A DNA stretch of 64,000 bases from [Eubacterium] siraeum (GTDB taxonomy: Bacteria; Bacillota; Clostridia; Oscillospirales; Ruminococcaceae). The stretch is from assembly GCA_025150425.1 (NCBI GenBank), contig CP102281.1, positions 1,860,001 to 1,924,000 on the forward strand, read 5' to 3'. The notes under the pieces were generated by a model. The model did not search any database and had not been told where the DNA came from. It saw only the letters and a program-made list of their open reading frames with translations. Of this stretch, positions 51,499 to 64,000 are shown one piece after another (the stretch's first letter is position 1; each line of letters begins with the position of its first letter). Both the position numbers and the translations under genes were made by a program.

Positions 51499-52974
51499 AT
51501 GTACGATATGTCACCTTATCTTAAAAAGATAAATGAAGTCATTGAAAAAGGACCTTACAGCAATAACTGGCACTCTTTATCGGAATACGAAGTCCCCGAA
51601 TGGTACAGAAAAGCCAAATTCGGCATATTCATTCATTGGGGTGTTTTCAGTGTCCCTGCTTTCGGAAATGAATGGTACTCACGCAATATGTATGTCAAGG
51701 ACAGTCCCGAATACAAACATCACATTGATACCTATGGCAAGCATACCGATTTCGGCTACAAGGATTTTATCCCGATGTTCAAAGCAGAAAAATTTGATCC
51801 AAAGGAATGGTCAGAGCTTTTCAGAGCTTCGGGAGCAAAGTATGTTGTTCCCGTTGCAGAGCATCACGACGGATTTCAGATGTACAGGAGCGAAATCTCA
51901 CACTGGAACGCTTACGAAATGGGGCCTCACCGTGACGTTCTCGGAGAACTGAAAAACAACTGCCGTACGCTTGGAATTGAATTTGGTGCATCTTCCCACC
52001 GTGCAGAGCATTGGTTTTTTATGGACGGTGGAAAAAACTTCGACAGCGATATAAAAGAACCGCTCCAAAGGGGGGACTTATACTGGCCATCAATGCCGTC
52101 GGCGGAATTACACGATATTTACAGCAAGCCAGAACCATCCGAGGAATATTTGCAGGACTGGCTTGTTCGCTGCTGCGAGCTCGTGGATAATTACCGTCCG
52201 AAAATAGTGTATTTTGACTGGTGGATACAGCACAGCTCATTCAAACAGTATCTGAAAAAATTTGCGGCATATTACTACAACCGTGCCACTGAATGGGGCA
52301 GTGATGCTGTCATTAACTATAAGCATGACAGCTTTTCGTTCGGCTCGGCAGTTCCCGATGTTGAGCGTGGTCAATTTGCTGAAAGGAAGCCTTTCTTCTG
52401 GCAAACAGATACTGCCGTTGCACTCAATTCATGGTGCTATACCGAAAACAATTCCTATCGTCCTGCCGAAGATATTATTTGCGATTTAGTGGATATTGTC
52501 AGCAAAAATGGCTGTCTGCTGCTGAATATCGGTCCTAAAGCAGACGGAACAATCCCCGATGAGGACAGGAATATTCTGCTTAACATCGGAAAATGGCTCA
52601 AAATCAATGGTGAAGCCATCTACGGCACAAAGCTCTGGAGAAAATCCGGTGAAGGGCCGACTGAAATACCGGAAGGACAGTTCACCGACGGAATAAAAAA
52701 GAATTTTACTCCGCAGGATATTCGCTTTACAACTGCAAACGGTTATCTTTATGCTATCGTACTGAGATCCTCCGAAAACGGAGATTATGTCATAAATTCT
52801 CTCGGAATACAGCCTGCATATCAGCGTGACAATTTCAGCGGAATCATCAAAAGCGTCACTGTTCTCGGAACAGATGAAAATCCGAATTGGGAAAGGCTGC
52901 CCGACGGACTTCATATTAAAACAAATTATAAAAACAGCGGATACCCAATCGTTTTCAAGATCGACATTGATTAA
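51499..52974 (+). CDS. GH29 alpha-L-fucosidase
   Basis: 492 aa from ATG 51499, eight bases after AGGAGG. GH29 signatures: WYRKAKFGIFIHWG, EWYSRNMY, AEHHDGFQMY and the nucleophile Asp in VYFDWW. No signal peptide, so the enzyme is cytoplasmic and would act on imported fucosylated oligosaccharides (host glycans or plant xyloglucan). Typical GH29 length. Controlled with the adjacent AraC regulator; no transporter beside it. Confidence 0.9.
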   Translation: MYDMSPYLKKINEVIEKGPYSNNWHSLSEYEVPEWYRKAKFGIFIHWGVFSVPAFGNEWYSRNMYVKDSPEYKHHIDTYGKHTDFGYKDFIPMFKAEKFDPKEWSELFRASGAKYVVPVAEHHDGFQMYRSEISHWNAYEMGPHRDVLGELKNNCRTLGIEFGASSHRAEHWFFMDGGKNFDSDIKEPLQRGDLYWPSMPSAELHDIYSKPEPSEEYLQDWLVRCCELVDNYRPKIVYFDWWIQHSSFKQYLKKFAAYYYNRATEWGSDAVINYKHDSFSFGSAVPDVERGQFAERKPFFWQTDTAVALNSWCYTENNSYRPAEDIICDLVDIVSKNGCLLLNIGPKADGTIPDEDRNILLNIGKWLKINGEAIYGTKLWRKSGEGPTEIPEGQFTDGIKKNFTPQDIRFTTANGYLYAIVLRSSENGDYVINSLGIQPAYQRDNFSGIIKSVTVLGTDENPNWERLPDGLHIKTNYKNSGYPIVFKIDID

Positions 52975-52990
52975 ATCTTATTACTTATCT

Positions 52991-53023
52991 ATCACAGCAC
53001 TTTAACAGGTGCTGTGATTTTTT
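52991..53023 (+). terminator. Terminator of the fucosidase gene
   Basis: ATCACAGCAC/GTGCTGTGAT, 10-bp stem, followed by TTTTT. Confidence 0.9.
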
Positions 53024-53025
53024 GC

Positions 53026-53986
53026 CTAAATCATCTTCATCTGCATATCATATTCAAACCCTGCAAACGTTGAGTTTGTTAGCGTGTAAACCGAGTTGAA
53101 CAGAGAAACCGTCAGAAACCGGTCTATCCTGCTGATTTTGTCGGGATAGCTGACAAGACTTTTCATCACATACTGAACGTGATCGAAAGTAATTTTCCTA
53201 TAAGCTGCCCTCGCCGTTTCTTCCGATACACGTTTTCCCTCAGATACCACGCTTCGCTCTCCGCAGAGAACATCAACCATAAGGTCTTTTATTTCTTCTG
53301 CCATTTGAGCAACAGAACTGTCGGGGTGAGAGATGAGACAGTCATAATCGATCTGTTTCTTAACTTCTTCCTCAACTGTACTTCTGTCTATTCCACCAAT
53401 CAATCCGTCATTTTCAACAGCTCCGGGCGAAAAATTCTAAAAGTCAGTCCGTAGCGGATTGATAGATTGATCGTAAGTATAACTCATTTCAGTATTATTC
53501 TTATCAGTATTATTAGAGTCGGTTTTATCGACTTCTTGATGTCGGAGCATTATCATCAAGTCGTTCCTGCGGTTCGGAATGATTATTCGATTTTTCAGTT
53601 GAAGATTCCACACCACCATTTATGATGAAATTCTTTACATACAGTATGGAAGGCAAGCCCAGACCTCGGCGCTTTTTCTTTACAAGCCCGATCCCGTTCT
53701 GTTCGTCAAGTTCCTTTAGGATATTGAGAGCCTTTTCGTGGCAAACTCCCATAATCTCCGCTATTTCATCAATAGGGAATATAATGTACACCCTGTTGTG
53801 AGCATCGATCAAGTTATTTTTCCTGCTAAGGCTCATTCTTTCAAGCAAAAATCCGTACAATATCCTTGCATCATTGGACAGACTGCCGAAATGTTCCTTA
53901 TCCGTAAACAGCACCTTCGGCACTCGGACAAAAGTAAATTGCTCGGCTTCAACGCCGTAATAATAGTCAAAATCAGTTTTTGGCAT
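53026..53986 (-). pseudogene. RepA_N replication initiator, frameshifted and interrupted (copy 2)
   Basis: Begins at ATG 53986 with the RepA_N winged-helix domain (YYYGVEAEQFTFVRVPKVLF, LSNDARILYGFLLERM, ...GIGLVKKKRRGLGLPSILYV). Around 53530 the frame changes by one base: the original frame ends in TSRSR-stop while the next frame carries on as EVDKTDSNNTDKNNTEMSYT. That frame hits TAG at 53439-53437 and continues in frame through NDGLIGGIDRSTVEEE to the C-terminal domain ending at 53026. Remnant of a plasmid or integrative element. The strand opposite carries the fucosidase terminator just beyond its end. Confidence 0.82.
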
Positions 53987-54020
53987 ATAGATCACACCTT
54001 ATCAAGAATAATCGGGCAAC

Positions 54021-54068
54021 AAAAAAGGGCTTCCGTACACTTACATAACGTAAGCATACGGAAGCCCT
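54021..54068 (-). terminator. Strong terminator in the repA leader
   Basis: Minus strand GGGCTTCCGTATGCTTAC / GTAAGTGTACGGAAGCCC followed by TTTTTT, placed 35 bp before the repA start. GGAAGC just upstream could pair with the 5' arm (GCTTCC) and act as an anti-terminator. Confidence 0.8.
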
Positions 54069-54128
54069 GCTTCCTTGTGAAATAAACTACTCTTAATTGT
54101 AACAGCGATAAAAAGCCCTAAATAACGA

Positions 54129-54204
54129 TTTAAGGCGACCTAACACCAAGGAAGAGAAGTGAAACAAACATTACTCTCTGTCCTCGATTTTAGTTCGCCT
54201 TAAA
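54129..54204 (-). ncRNA. Long imperfect hairpin in the repA leader
   Basis: TTTAAGGCGA (54129-54138) pairs with TCGCCTTAAA (54195-54204), continuing inward through CTAA/TTAG and an imperfect stem (CGAGG..AGAGAG with TTCTCT.CCTTG). Together with the terminator at 54021-54068 it forms a leader of about 190 nt before repA. It may be a copy-control attenuator of the former element. Confidence 0.5.
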
Positions 54205-54211
54205 ATTTGCT

Positions 54212-54261
54212 TGGCTCCCCCTGTCCCGCTTGAACCAACGGCATCGTGAGCCGTGTCACGC
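54212..54261 (-). pseudogene. tRNA-Asn-like 3' half
   Basis: Matches the tRNA-Asn 3' half in GTGAC, TCACGATGCCGTTGGTTCAAG and ACAGGGGGAGCCA, but the anticodon region is changed (ACGGC) and the T-stem 3' arm (GGGAC) no longer pairs. No 5' half. It lies 180 bp past the intact tRNA-Asn. Confidence 0.75.
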
Positions 54262-54363
54262 TTCCACTTGCGGTTCCCGTCTTTTTCTGCTCGTATTCTC
54301 GCAAAAAGCCGACCACTGCGCCAAACCCTGTTTGCTTCTTCCGCCACCGGCGGCGCTTCTCAG
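54262..54363 (-). repeat. tRNA-associated element R, tRNA-Asn copy
   Basis: Diverged relative of 1139-1288 and 1341-1491 in the same orientation relative to the tRNA: hairpin CCGCC-GGT-GGCGG (compensatory change from CTGCC/GGCAG), GGCGCAGTGGTCGG, a different second hairpin CTTTTTGC..GCAGAAAAAG, and ACGGGAACCGCAAGTGG. Confidence 0.7.
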
Positions 54364-54409
54364 CCTTTGCCACCGACTTCGCAATTCAGTGTTAAGTGTT
54401 TCGGACAAC

Positions 54410-54435
54410 AAAAAAGCACTGCCTGAGCAGTGCTT
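54410..54435 (-). terminator. Terminator of the rRNA operon after tRNA-Asn
   Basis: AAGCACTGC-TCAG-GCAGTGCTT followed by TTTTTG on the minus strand, starting three bases past the tRNA-Asn CCA. Confidence 0.92.
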
Positions 54436-54438
54436 GAA

Positions 54439-54514
54439 TGGCTCCCCCTGTTGGACTTGAACCAACGGCATCGTGATTAACAGTCACGCGCTCTACCGAC
54501 TGAGCTAAGGAGGA
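54439..54514 (-). tRNA. tRNA-Asn(GTT), CCA encoded
   Basis: Acceptor TCCTCCT/AGGGGGA, anticodon loop TGTTAAT, T-loop TTCAAGT, GCCA end. Last gene of the rRNA operon. Confidence 0.96.
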
Positions 54515-54521
54515 ATATATA

Positions 54522-54548
54522 AAGAAAGCACAGAAACTGTGCTTTCTT
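54522..54548 (-). other. Processing hairpin between 5S rRNA and tRNA-Asn
   Basis: Perfect 12-bp inverted repeat AAGAAAGCACAG/CTGTGCTTTCTT with a 3-nt loop. Without a U run it is more likely an RNase processing structure than a terminator. Confidence 0.6.
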
Positions 54549-54554
54549 CTTTAT

Positions 54555-54670
54555 GTCGGCATCTATCTATCTTCCCGGGCAGTCACCCGCCAAGTATTTT
54601 CGACGTAAATGAGCTTAACTACTGTGTTCGGAATGGGAACAGGTGGAACCTCATCACAATCAACACCGAC
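54555..54670 (-). rRNA. rrf: 5S ribosomal RNA
   Basis: About 116 nt; terminal stem GTCGGTG/TGCCGAC, conserved CCGAACACAG and GGCGGGTGACTGCC segments. Confidence 0.95.
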
Positions 54671-54730
54671 TTTTAAGGGATATTCCCTCAAAATTGAATA
54701 ACGAACCAAAAACAAAACATATATTCTCAT

Positions 54731-57561
<2,831 letters not shown>

Positions 57562-57728
57562 TATTCAAGAATTATGTCTTGTTTTTCAACAGAAGAATTG
57601 TTTGAAATTGTATTTTACCCATTAAATTTCTTTAATTGGATATCTTTAATTTCCTCTTTGTTGTTTCGTTATTCAATTTTCAAAGAACATCTCTCACTCT
57701 CCGACATTTCAAGTCCTTGAGTGTTATT

Positions 57729-57804
57729 TGGTGGAGATGAGGAGAATCGAACTCCTGACCCCCTGCTTGCAAGGCAGGTGCTCTCCCAGCTGAGCTACAC
57801 CCCC
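57729..57804 (-). tRNA. tRNA-Ala(TGC), CCA encoded
   Basis: Anticodon loop TTGCAAG; the G3-U70 identity pair of alanine tRNA is present (GGGGGTG/CATCTCC). In the 16S-23S spacer. Confidence 0.96.
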
Positions 57805-57832
57805 AAATATCTATTAAACAAATCCATTTAAA

Positions 57833-57909
<77 letters not shown>

Positions 57910-57931
57910 ATTTATTAAATTGAAGGATTTT

Positions 57932-58008
<77 letters not shown>

Positions 58009-58100
58009 GTTTTTAAGTTCCTTCAAAATTGAACAATACAGATTTAAGAACTTGTGAGTAAGTTCTTCTTACGAACGATGTTCGCATCGCTCTTTTTCTT

Positions 58101-59613
<1,513 letters not shown>

Positions 59614-59811
59614 AAATGGTATATTCAAGCTTTCGCTTTAAATATCAAAGTTTGATTGCTCTGCTGAACGCTAACTTGCTATCTATTAGCACGTTATTTT
59701 GTGTTCATCCAGAATTTCTTGTTATTCTCTTAAGAATCTCAAGGTAATGTTTTTAATTCTGTACTGTTCAATTTTCAAGGAACTTTGTGCCGCTCTTGCG
59801 ACAGCTTATTT
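59614..59811 (-). other. rRNA leader
   Basis: About 200 bp between the downstream promoter and 16S with no gene; it should be the processed 5' leader. The short CAATTTTCAAGGAACTTTG segment recurs, modified, in the 16S-tRNA spacer, as processing stems often do. Confidence 0.55.
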
Positions 59812-59840
59812 ATTATATCACATTCATTCGAGTTTGTCAA
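59812..59840 (-). promoter_or_regulatory. rRNA operon promoter P2
   Basis: Minus strand TTGACA (59840-59835), 17-bp spacer, TATAAT (59817-59812): perfect consensus. Confidence 0.88.
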
Positions 59841-60043
59841 GCACTTTTTTTGAAATTTTTTAAATTTCTTTTTTCAGAGTTTTGAACTTTTTACCGGTCG
59901 GTCACCGTGCTTCCGCCGTTTCTTCCTTCCGTTTTTTCGGTCCATCTCCGTACCCTTGACTGCCATCTTTCTCACTGTTCAAGCGGTTTCAGACTATCTC
60001 AAGTACCCTCTGTTTTTGTGCCCTCTCGTTTGAGTGCTTGTCT

Positions 60044-60072
60044 ATTATATCACGGAAAACGACATTTGTCAA
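60044..60072 (-). promoter_or_regulatory. rRNA operon promoter P1
   Basis: Minus strand TTGACA (60072-60067), 17-bp spacer, TATAAT (60049-60044). A second perfect consensus promoter 232 bp upstream of P2. Confidence 0.88.
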
Positions 60073-60205
60073 CGTTTTTTTCAAAGTAATTTTACATAAA
60101 ACTTACTCGTCAATTCACGCTTTTAAAGGCACTTTATACAATCAGCCGTAAAAAGTTGTCTATAAATTCTATTTACTGCATTTTTCTGCTATTTAATGTA
60201 TTTTA

Positions 60206-60778
60206 TCAGCTTTTTACCGTCGTCTTTTTCGGATACCTTCCGGTAAGGATTCTCTCCCTTATGTATACCAGTGTATCCTCCTCGCCGTATCTTTTCAGCA
60301 TTATCAGCATTTTTCCAAGAAGCTCCATAGTTTCCGGGTGCATCATATAGTGTTTTCTGTTCTTATTGAAATATTCAAACGGCATGCTGTCTTTATAATT
60401 CTCTTTATAATATGTCTTACAAGCCGCCACCCTGTCGCAGAACATCTCAACAACATACTTTACAGGCATCTTCGTTCCCTGCATCGCAGAACCCGGCTCC
60501 TGTCCGTAATCTATCCAGTATTCAAAGTGATGCCTGTTCCTTCCCTTATGGTGAAGCCACGCCTCGCTTTTTCCCGTCGCACGTCTTTCCGTAGTGTTCG
60601 GACTTTTATCCCCCGTGTAAAATACCACTCCGCTTATAAATTCCTTCGGCGAGTATTTTGACAGATCGTGCATAAGCCCTTGCTTATAAAGACCGACCTT
60701 GAAGCACAGCCTCATTACTTCCATCTTGTGATGATTGATAGTGCTTAAATGCCCCTTGAAGTTTTCCTTAATGTCCAT
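60206..60778 (-). CDS. Conserved uncharacterised protein (DUF5662-like)
   Basis: 190 aa, soluble, with conserved His/Asp clusters: HHKMEVMRLCFKVGL, MHDLSKYSPKEF and HHKGRNRHHFEYW. The H-D pairs resemble a metal-dependent helical fold. I recall this as a DUF5662-type family of Firmicutes; function is unknown. Confidence 0.75.
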   Translation of the reverse strand: MDIKENFKGHLSTINHHKMEVMRLCFKVGLYKQGLMHDLSKYSPKEFISGVVFYTGDKSPNTTERRATGKSEAWLHHKGRNRHHFEYWIDYGQEPGSAMQGTKMPVKYVVEMFCDRVAACKTYYKENYKDSMPFEYFNKNRKHYMMHPETMELLGKMLIMLKRYGEEDTLVYIRERILTGRYPKKTTVKS

Positions 60779-60807
60779 GCTTATCCTTCTTTCGTTCTTT
60801 CGAGATA

Positions 60808-61320
60808 CTATCTGAAGTTATCGATATATCTTGTTTTAAAGCTGACGCTTGTTATTTCTTTGTATGGAATTTTGGTTTCTTCCTGCCATTTTCCGTCTGC
60901 GTCAAACTCTCTCATCGTCAGTTTATTCTTCCCCGCTTTTATGATTATTCCTATATGGAATTTCCCCTCGTTTTCATTCTCGACTATTCCCCATTCACCG
61001 CACTCTCTGAGCGAATTGAATATGCTCTGCCACGAGCTTATATCAATTTTGGGATCTTTGATCTGCCCTGCAACCCCGTTCAGTCTGTTTATCTCTTCAC
61101 ATACATCATTCTTGATCTCTGCTTTTTGCAGTTCGCCAATTTTACGGATTGTATACCCGTTAAGTTCAAAGTCGTTTTCTTCCTGTCCGAGTACAAATCT
61201 GTCGTTGAAATCATTGATATAGTAATACCAATAGCTTTTGTCATATTCGTAAAAGCACCTGCATATATGGTGCTTTTCTACGCACTCCCTCAGCACCGAC
61301 ATTTTCTTACTGCGTTTCAT
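60808..61320 (-). CDS. Uncharacterised 170-aa protein
   Basis: ATG 61320 follows GAGGGAAAAT; the longer open frame upstream would run through the antiporter terminator and is rejected. Soluble sequence with a repeated pattern of about 70 residues (YIRDFNDRF-like and KISYKEITSVSFKTR). No family recognised. Two short genes from here to 60206 form a likely unit. Confidence 0.65.
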   Translation of the reverse strand: MKRSKKMSVLRECVEKHHICRCFYEYDKSYWYYYINDFNDRFVLGQEENDFELNGYTIRKIGELQKAEIKNDVCEEINRLNGVAGQIKDPKIDISSWQSIFNSLRECGEWGIVENENEGKFHIGIIIKAGKNKLTMREFDADGKWQEETKIPYKEITSVSFKTRYIDNFR

Positions 61321-61332
61321 ATTTTCCCTCAC

Positions 61333-61367
61333 AAAAAAGCAACTGCCGCATATATAACACGGCAGTT
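61333..61367 (-). terminator. Terminator of the antiporter gene
   Basis: AACTGCCG/CGGCAGTT, 8-bp stem, followed on the minus strand by GCTTTTTTG. Confidence 0.85.
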
Positions 61368-61455
61368 TCATATTCATAAAAGCCGTCAGCCTTATTCTAT
61401 CACAGCTGACCTTTAATTTCAAGTCCGAAAGTCATTATCGTTGTTCCGTCAATTG

Positions 61456-63171
61456 TTACACGCTCATCTTCTCTTCCTCTTTTTCATCGCATTCTTTATT
61501 CTCCGCCGCTTTATCCGGCTTTTTATCAGGCTCTTCACCGCCGTGCTTATCCTTTTTCTTCTTTTCTTCTATATGCGACTGGTCGCTGACAACAAGAATA
61601 TCACCCTGCTTTATTACAGTGCTTCCGTTAGGTACGACCATATCGCCGTTTCTCTTTATCATTATAATAAGAAGCGTAGTCGGCAGATCAAGCTCCTTTA
61701 TAGTCTTTCCCTTCCATAAATGCTTTGGCCCTATCTCATATTCCTTGAGCAATATATTTCCGCTGTCCCTGTATGACGGAATGCTGAGTATAACATCATC
61801 TCCGGCATTTATCACCGTATCGCCTTTCGGCACGATAGTGCTGTCACCGTGTTTTATCATTAGCACAAGCGAATCGTCCGGGAAATCTATCTCGCTTATC
61901 TTGTGTCCGTTCCAGGTGTGAGTATCCGATACGAATATACGCATCATATTGAACTGCGGAGTTTCGTCCTGATAGTCATTGAACGTCTTTAATACACTGC
62001 TTTCGTTATCAATAAGCTTAAGCCCCGTTGCGACCTTCGGCAGTAACGTTCCCTGAAATGCAACGGAAATAAGGCAGACGCACACTACTATATTGAACAG
62101 ATTGCTGTCCGTGTACACATCGCTCACCGTAGCCATTATTGCGAAAACGATGGACGATGCACCTCTCAGACCCGACCACGCTATAAACAGCCTGTCAGCC
62201 CATGTATACCCCTTTGAGCATATTGCAAACACCGCAGCAGGACGTGATATAAAGGTCATCACCGCAAATATTGCAAGTGCCGGAAGTATTATTCCCGGAA
62301 GCTGTGAAGGATTCGACAGCAATCCCAGCAGGAAGAACAGCATTATCTGGCTCAGCCCCGTTATTCCGTCGAAAAAATGTACAAGCTGCGCCTTATTCTC
62401 GCCTATGTTGCTGTTACCGATGATGATACCCGCTATGTATACGCTGAGGTATCCGTTGCCGCCGAGCAGTATAGGTGCGGAATATGCCGCAAATATCATC
62501 GCCATCATGAAAATTATGTCAAAGCTGTTTTTCGACAGCTTCACCTTTTTCATTACAAACACTGCGGCAAGTCCCATTGCAAAGCCGAACGCAACACCGA
62601 GGACTATCTGCAGCACCGCAAGAAGACCAAGCTGTGAAATATCATCACCTGCCATTATCGCAAGTGCAATGACCGTCAGCATATAAGAAAACGGGTCGTT
62701 AGAACCGCTCTCGATTTCCAGCAGTGAAGCCAGACCGCCACGCAGGTTTAACTGCTTTGAACGAAGTATCGAGAACACCGATGCCGCATCGGTAGACGAA
62801 ATAACCGCACCGATAAGAAAGCTCTCTTTTATATCAAATCCTATCAGGAAATGACAGCCTGCCGTAGTAATAAGCGCCGTAACTATCGTACCGAGCGAGG
62901 ATAAAAGTCCCGCACGCAAAGCAACAGGTTTTGCCGCTTTCCAGTTGGCAGAAAAACCGCCGCAGAACATTATAAATATAAGACATACCGTACACACCTG
63001 CTCGCTGAGCTGATAGTTGTCAAACGGTATCTTCAGAATACCGTCCGAGCCGCATATCATACCAAGTGCCAGAAATATAAGCAGGCTCGGTACGCCTATC
63101 CTTGCCGACAGCTTATTGCCTACAATGCAGACAATGATGATTGCCGAAAAAAAGAGCATTACAAATTCCAT
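61456..63171 (-). CDS. K+/H+ (or Na+/H+) antiporter with two RCK_C domains
   Basis: 571 aa. Thirteen or so helices of the CPA1/CPA2 exchanger core (about 1-395), with the LIGAVISSTDAASVFSIL and IESGSNDPF motifs that carry the transport Asp residues. Two TrkA_C/RCK_C domains follow (about 415-485 and 490-545), then a charged Lys/Glu tail. This is the NhaP2/CvrA architecture. RCK_C domains in Firmicutes often bind c-di-AMP, and a CdaA cyclase is encoded in this window, so control by that messenger is a reasonable inference. Confidence 0.92.
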   Translation of the reverse strand: MEFVMLFFSAIIIVCIVGNKLSARIGVPSLLIFLALGMICGSDGILKIPFDNYQLSEQVCTVCLIFIMFCGGFSANWKAAKPVALRAGLLSSLGTIVTALITTAGCHFLIGFDIKESFLIGAVISSTDAASVFSILRSKQLNLRGGLASLLEIESGSNDPFSYMLTVIALAIMAGDDISQLGLLAVLQIVLGVAFGFAMGLAAVFVMKKVKLSKNSFDIIFMMAMIFAAYSAPILLGGNGYLSVYIAGIIIGNSNIGENKAQLVHFFDGITGLSQIMLFFLLGLLSNPSQLPGIILPALAIFAVMTFISRPAAVFAICSKGYTWADRLFIAWSGLRGASSIVFAIMATVSDVYTDSNLFNIVVCVCLISVAFQGTLLPKVATGLKLIDNESSVLKTFNDYQDETPQFNMMRIFVSDTHTWNGHKISEIDFPDDSLVLMIKHGDSTIVPKGDTVINAGDDVILSIPSYRDSGNILLKEYEIGPKHLWKGKTIKELDLPTTLLIIMIKRNGDMVVPNGSTVIKQGDILVVSDQSHIEEKKKKDKHGGEEPDKKPDKAAENKECDEKEEEKMSV

Positions 63172-63220
63172 CGTTCACCGTTCCTTCTGTTCAAATATTT
63201 TCTCTGTTTAACTGTTTTAA

Positions 63221-63263
63221 AAAAATAAGCTGCCAATGTGATTTGAAAGTCACCATTGACAGC
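63221..63263 (-). terminator. Terminator of the cytidylate-kinase-like gene
   Basis: AGCTGCCAATGTGA/TCACCATTGACAGC stem with one or two mismatches, followed on the minus strand by TATTTTTTT. Confidence 0.8.
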
Positions 63264-63310
63264 CGATTTTTTACTATTCTTAAAGGCGTCAGCCGCTGAA
63301 TGCGACGTCT

Positions 63311-63892
63311 TTATTTGCCTGCAAGCTTAGCGATTATTTCAGCCGCCTCATCAATACCGCAGGTAGCCGTATTGATGCACAGATCGTAATTCAGCGATTC
63401 GCCCCAGTTACGTTCCGTATAATACTTGTAGTGTCTGCGCCTTGCCTTATCCTTCTGTCTGATAATCGAAAGCGCCTCGTCCTTGCTTATATTGTCATGC
63501 TCGCAGATACGTCCGCATCTGAAATCATCCGTAGAATGCACGAAAACATCAAATGTACTGTACTGCTCCCTCAGCACATAGTCCGCACAGCGACCGACTA
63601 TAACGCACTGACCTTTATCCGCAAGAGCCTTGATAACTCTGCACTCCGCCGAGAAAAGCTGGTCGGTAAGCGGCTGTGTATACATACCGTTTATCGCAAG
63701 ATTGTAAAGAAAACTGGTCGTTGTTGTCTGCTCCGCACGTTCTATGTATTTGGGATCAAATCCGCTTTCCTTTGCGGTAACATCAATTATCGTCCTGTCG
63801 TAATACGGGATTGAAAGTGCTTTTGCGACCTTTCTGCCGATCTCGCTTCCTCCGCTTCCGTACTGTCTTGAAATAGTGATTATTTTTCCCAT
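63311..63892 (-). CDS. Cytidylate kinase-like protein
   Basis: 193 aa from ATG 63892, seven bases after GGAGG; an ATG two codons earlier overlaps that site. P-loop variant ISRQYGSGGSEIGRKVA and VIVGRCADYVL identify the cytidylate_kin2 family of P-loop nucleotide kinases. These differ from classical Cmk and their substrate is unproven. Confidence 0.85.
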   Translation of the reverse strand: MGKIITISRQYGSGGSEIGRKVAKALSIPYYDRTIIDVTAKESGFDPKYIERAEQTTTTSFLYNLAINGMYTQPLTDQLFSAECRVIKALADKGQCVIVGRCADYVLREQYSTFDVFVHSTDDFRCGRICEHDNISKDEALSIIRQKDKARRRHYKYYTERNWGESLNYDLCINTATCGIDEAAEIIAKLAGK

Positions 63893-63919
63893 AATCATTC
63901 CTCCGTTTGTGCTTTATTC

Positions 63920-64000
63920 TTATGCCTGCTGTACCTGTGCCGAGGATTTATCCTGTTTGTCATACATTTTCGATATGACATTCTTATAGATCCTGCGCAT
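63920..64000 (-). CDS. C-terminal end of a gene entering from the right
   Basis: Open frame across the window edge, ending MYDKQDKSSAQVQQA and TAA at 63922-63920. Only 26 residues are visible, so no function can be given. It lies 28 bp before the cytidylate-kinase-like gene and may be co-transcribed. Confidence 0.55.
   Translation of the reverse strand: MRRIYKNVISKMYDKQDKSSAQVQQA

Noticed and set aside
54129-54204. 6S RNA
   Set aside because: The hairpin is too short, lacks a clear central bubble and sits in the leader of a repA remnant, so an attenuator fits better.
61321-61422. 34-residue N-terminal extension of the 170-aa protein
   Set aside because: It would be translated through the antiporter terminator; ATG 61320 has its own GAGGGA site.

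Overview
The window looks like chromosome from a low-to-medium GC gut Firmicute of the Oscillospirales/Ruminococcaceae type. [Eubacterium] siraeum or a close Ruminococcus is my best guess, inferred from the 16S-type rRNA operon, Gram-positive sigma-A promoters, AGGAGG ribosome sites, pyruvate:ferredoxin oxidoreductase, GTP-type PEP carboxykinase, a clostridial-style pur operon (PurO-type IMP cyclohydrolase plus free-standing AICAR transformylase) and plant-polysaccharide genes. I could not run a 16S or protein search.

Layout. 1-2.3 kb: a partial nucleotidyltransferase, then a tRNA-Pro transcription unit in which one promoter is followed by four 37-nt copies of the 5' half of tRNA-Pro and only then the complete gene, then a Gly-Arg-His-Gln tRNA cluster. 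2.4-9 kb: a GH5 endoglucanase and GH32 fructosidase pair, and the cyclic-di-AMP operon cdaA-cdaR followed by an mscS-type channel gene cut by an in-frame stop. 9.4-16.7 kb: three strongly expressed metabolic genes (PFOR, a sodium:alanine symporter, pckG). 16.9-20.4 kb: a sugar ABC importer without its ATPase, with a striking intercistronic RNA structure. 21-32.5 kb: the purine operon purE-C-F'-F-M-N-O-H ... D, with three translationally coupled unknown genes inserted before purD and a short leader ORF plus attenuator-like hairpin ahead of purE. 32.6-36 kb: secG, a flavin-binding protein and a two-component system.

36-54.2 kb is an accessory region: paralogous lipoproteins, small unknown proteins, GNAT acetyltransferases, an ISL3-type transposase remnant, a BceRS/BceAB-like peptide-resistance module, prophage tape-measure remnants, two broken RepA_N replication initiators, TetR and AraC regulators, a cysteine hydrolase and a GH29 fucosidase. 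Two inverted, diverged copies of one prophage-like module occur here, and one of them has had its GNAT cargo replaced by a HAD hydrolase.

54.4-60.1 kb is a complete rRNA operon on the minus strand: two promoters, 16S, tRNA-Ile twice, tRNA-Ala, 23S, 5S, tRNA-Asn. A repeat related to the tRNA-Pro spacers lies directly beyond the tRNA-Asn terminator, next to a tRNA 3'-half fragment. 60.2-64 kb: two uncharacterised proteins, a K+/H+ antiporter with RCK_C domains, a cytidylate-kinase-like protein, and the tail of another gene.

The most unusual signals are (1) the tRNA-half array and its spacer repeat, which shows a covarying hairpin and recurs at a second tRNA locus; (2) a tRNA-Pro whose universal G19-C56 tertiary pair appears replaced by A19-U56; (3) mutually exclusive hairpins between the sugar-binding-protein and permease genes; and (4) the cargo-swapped phage module.
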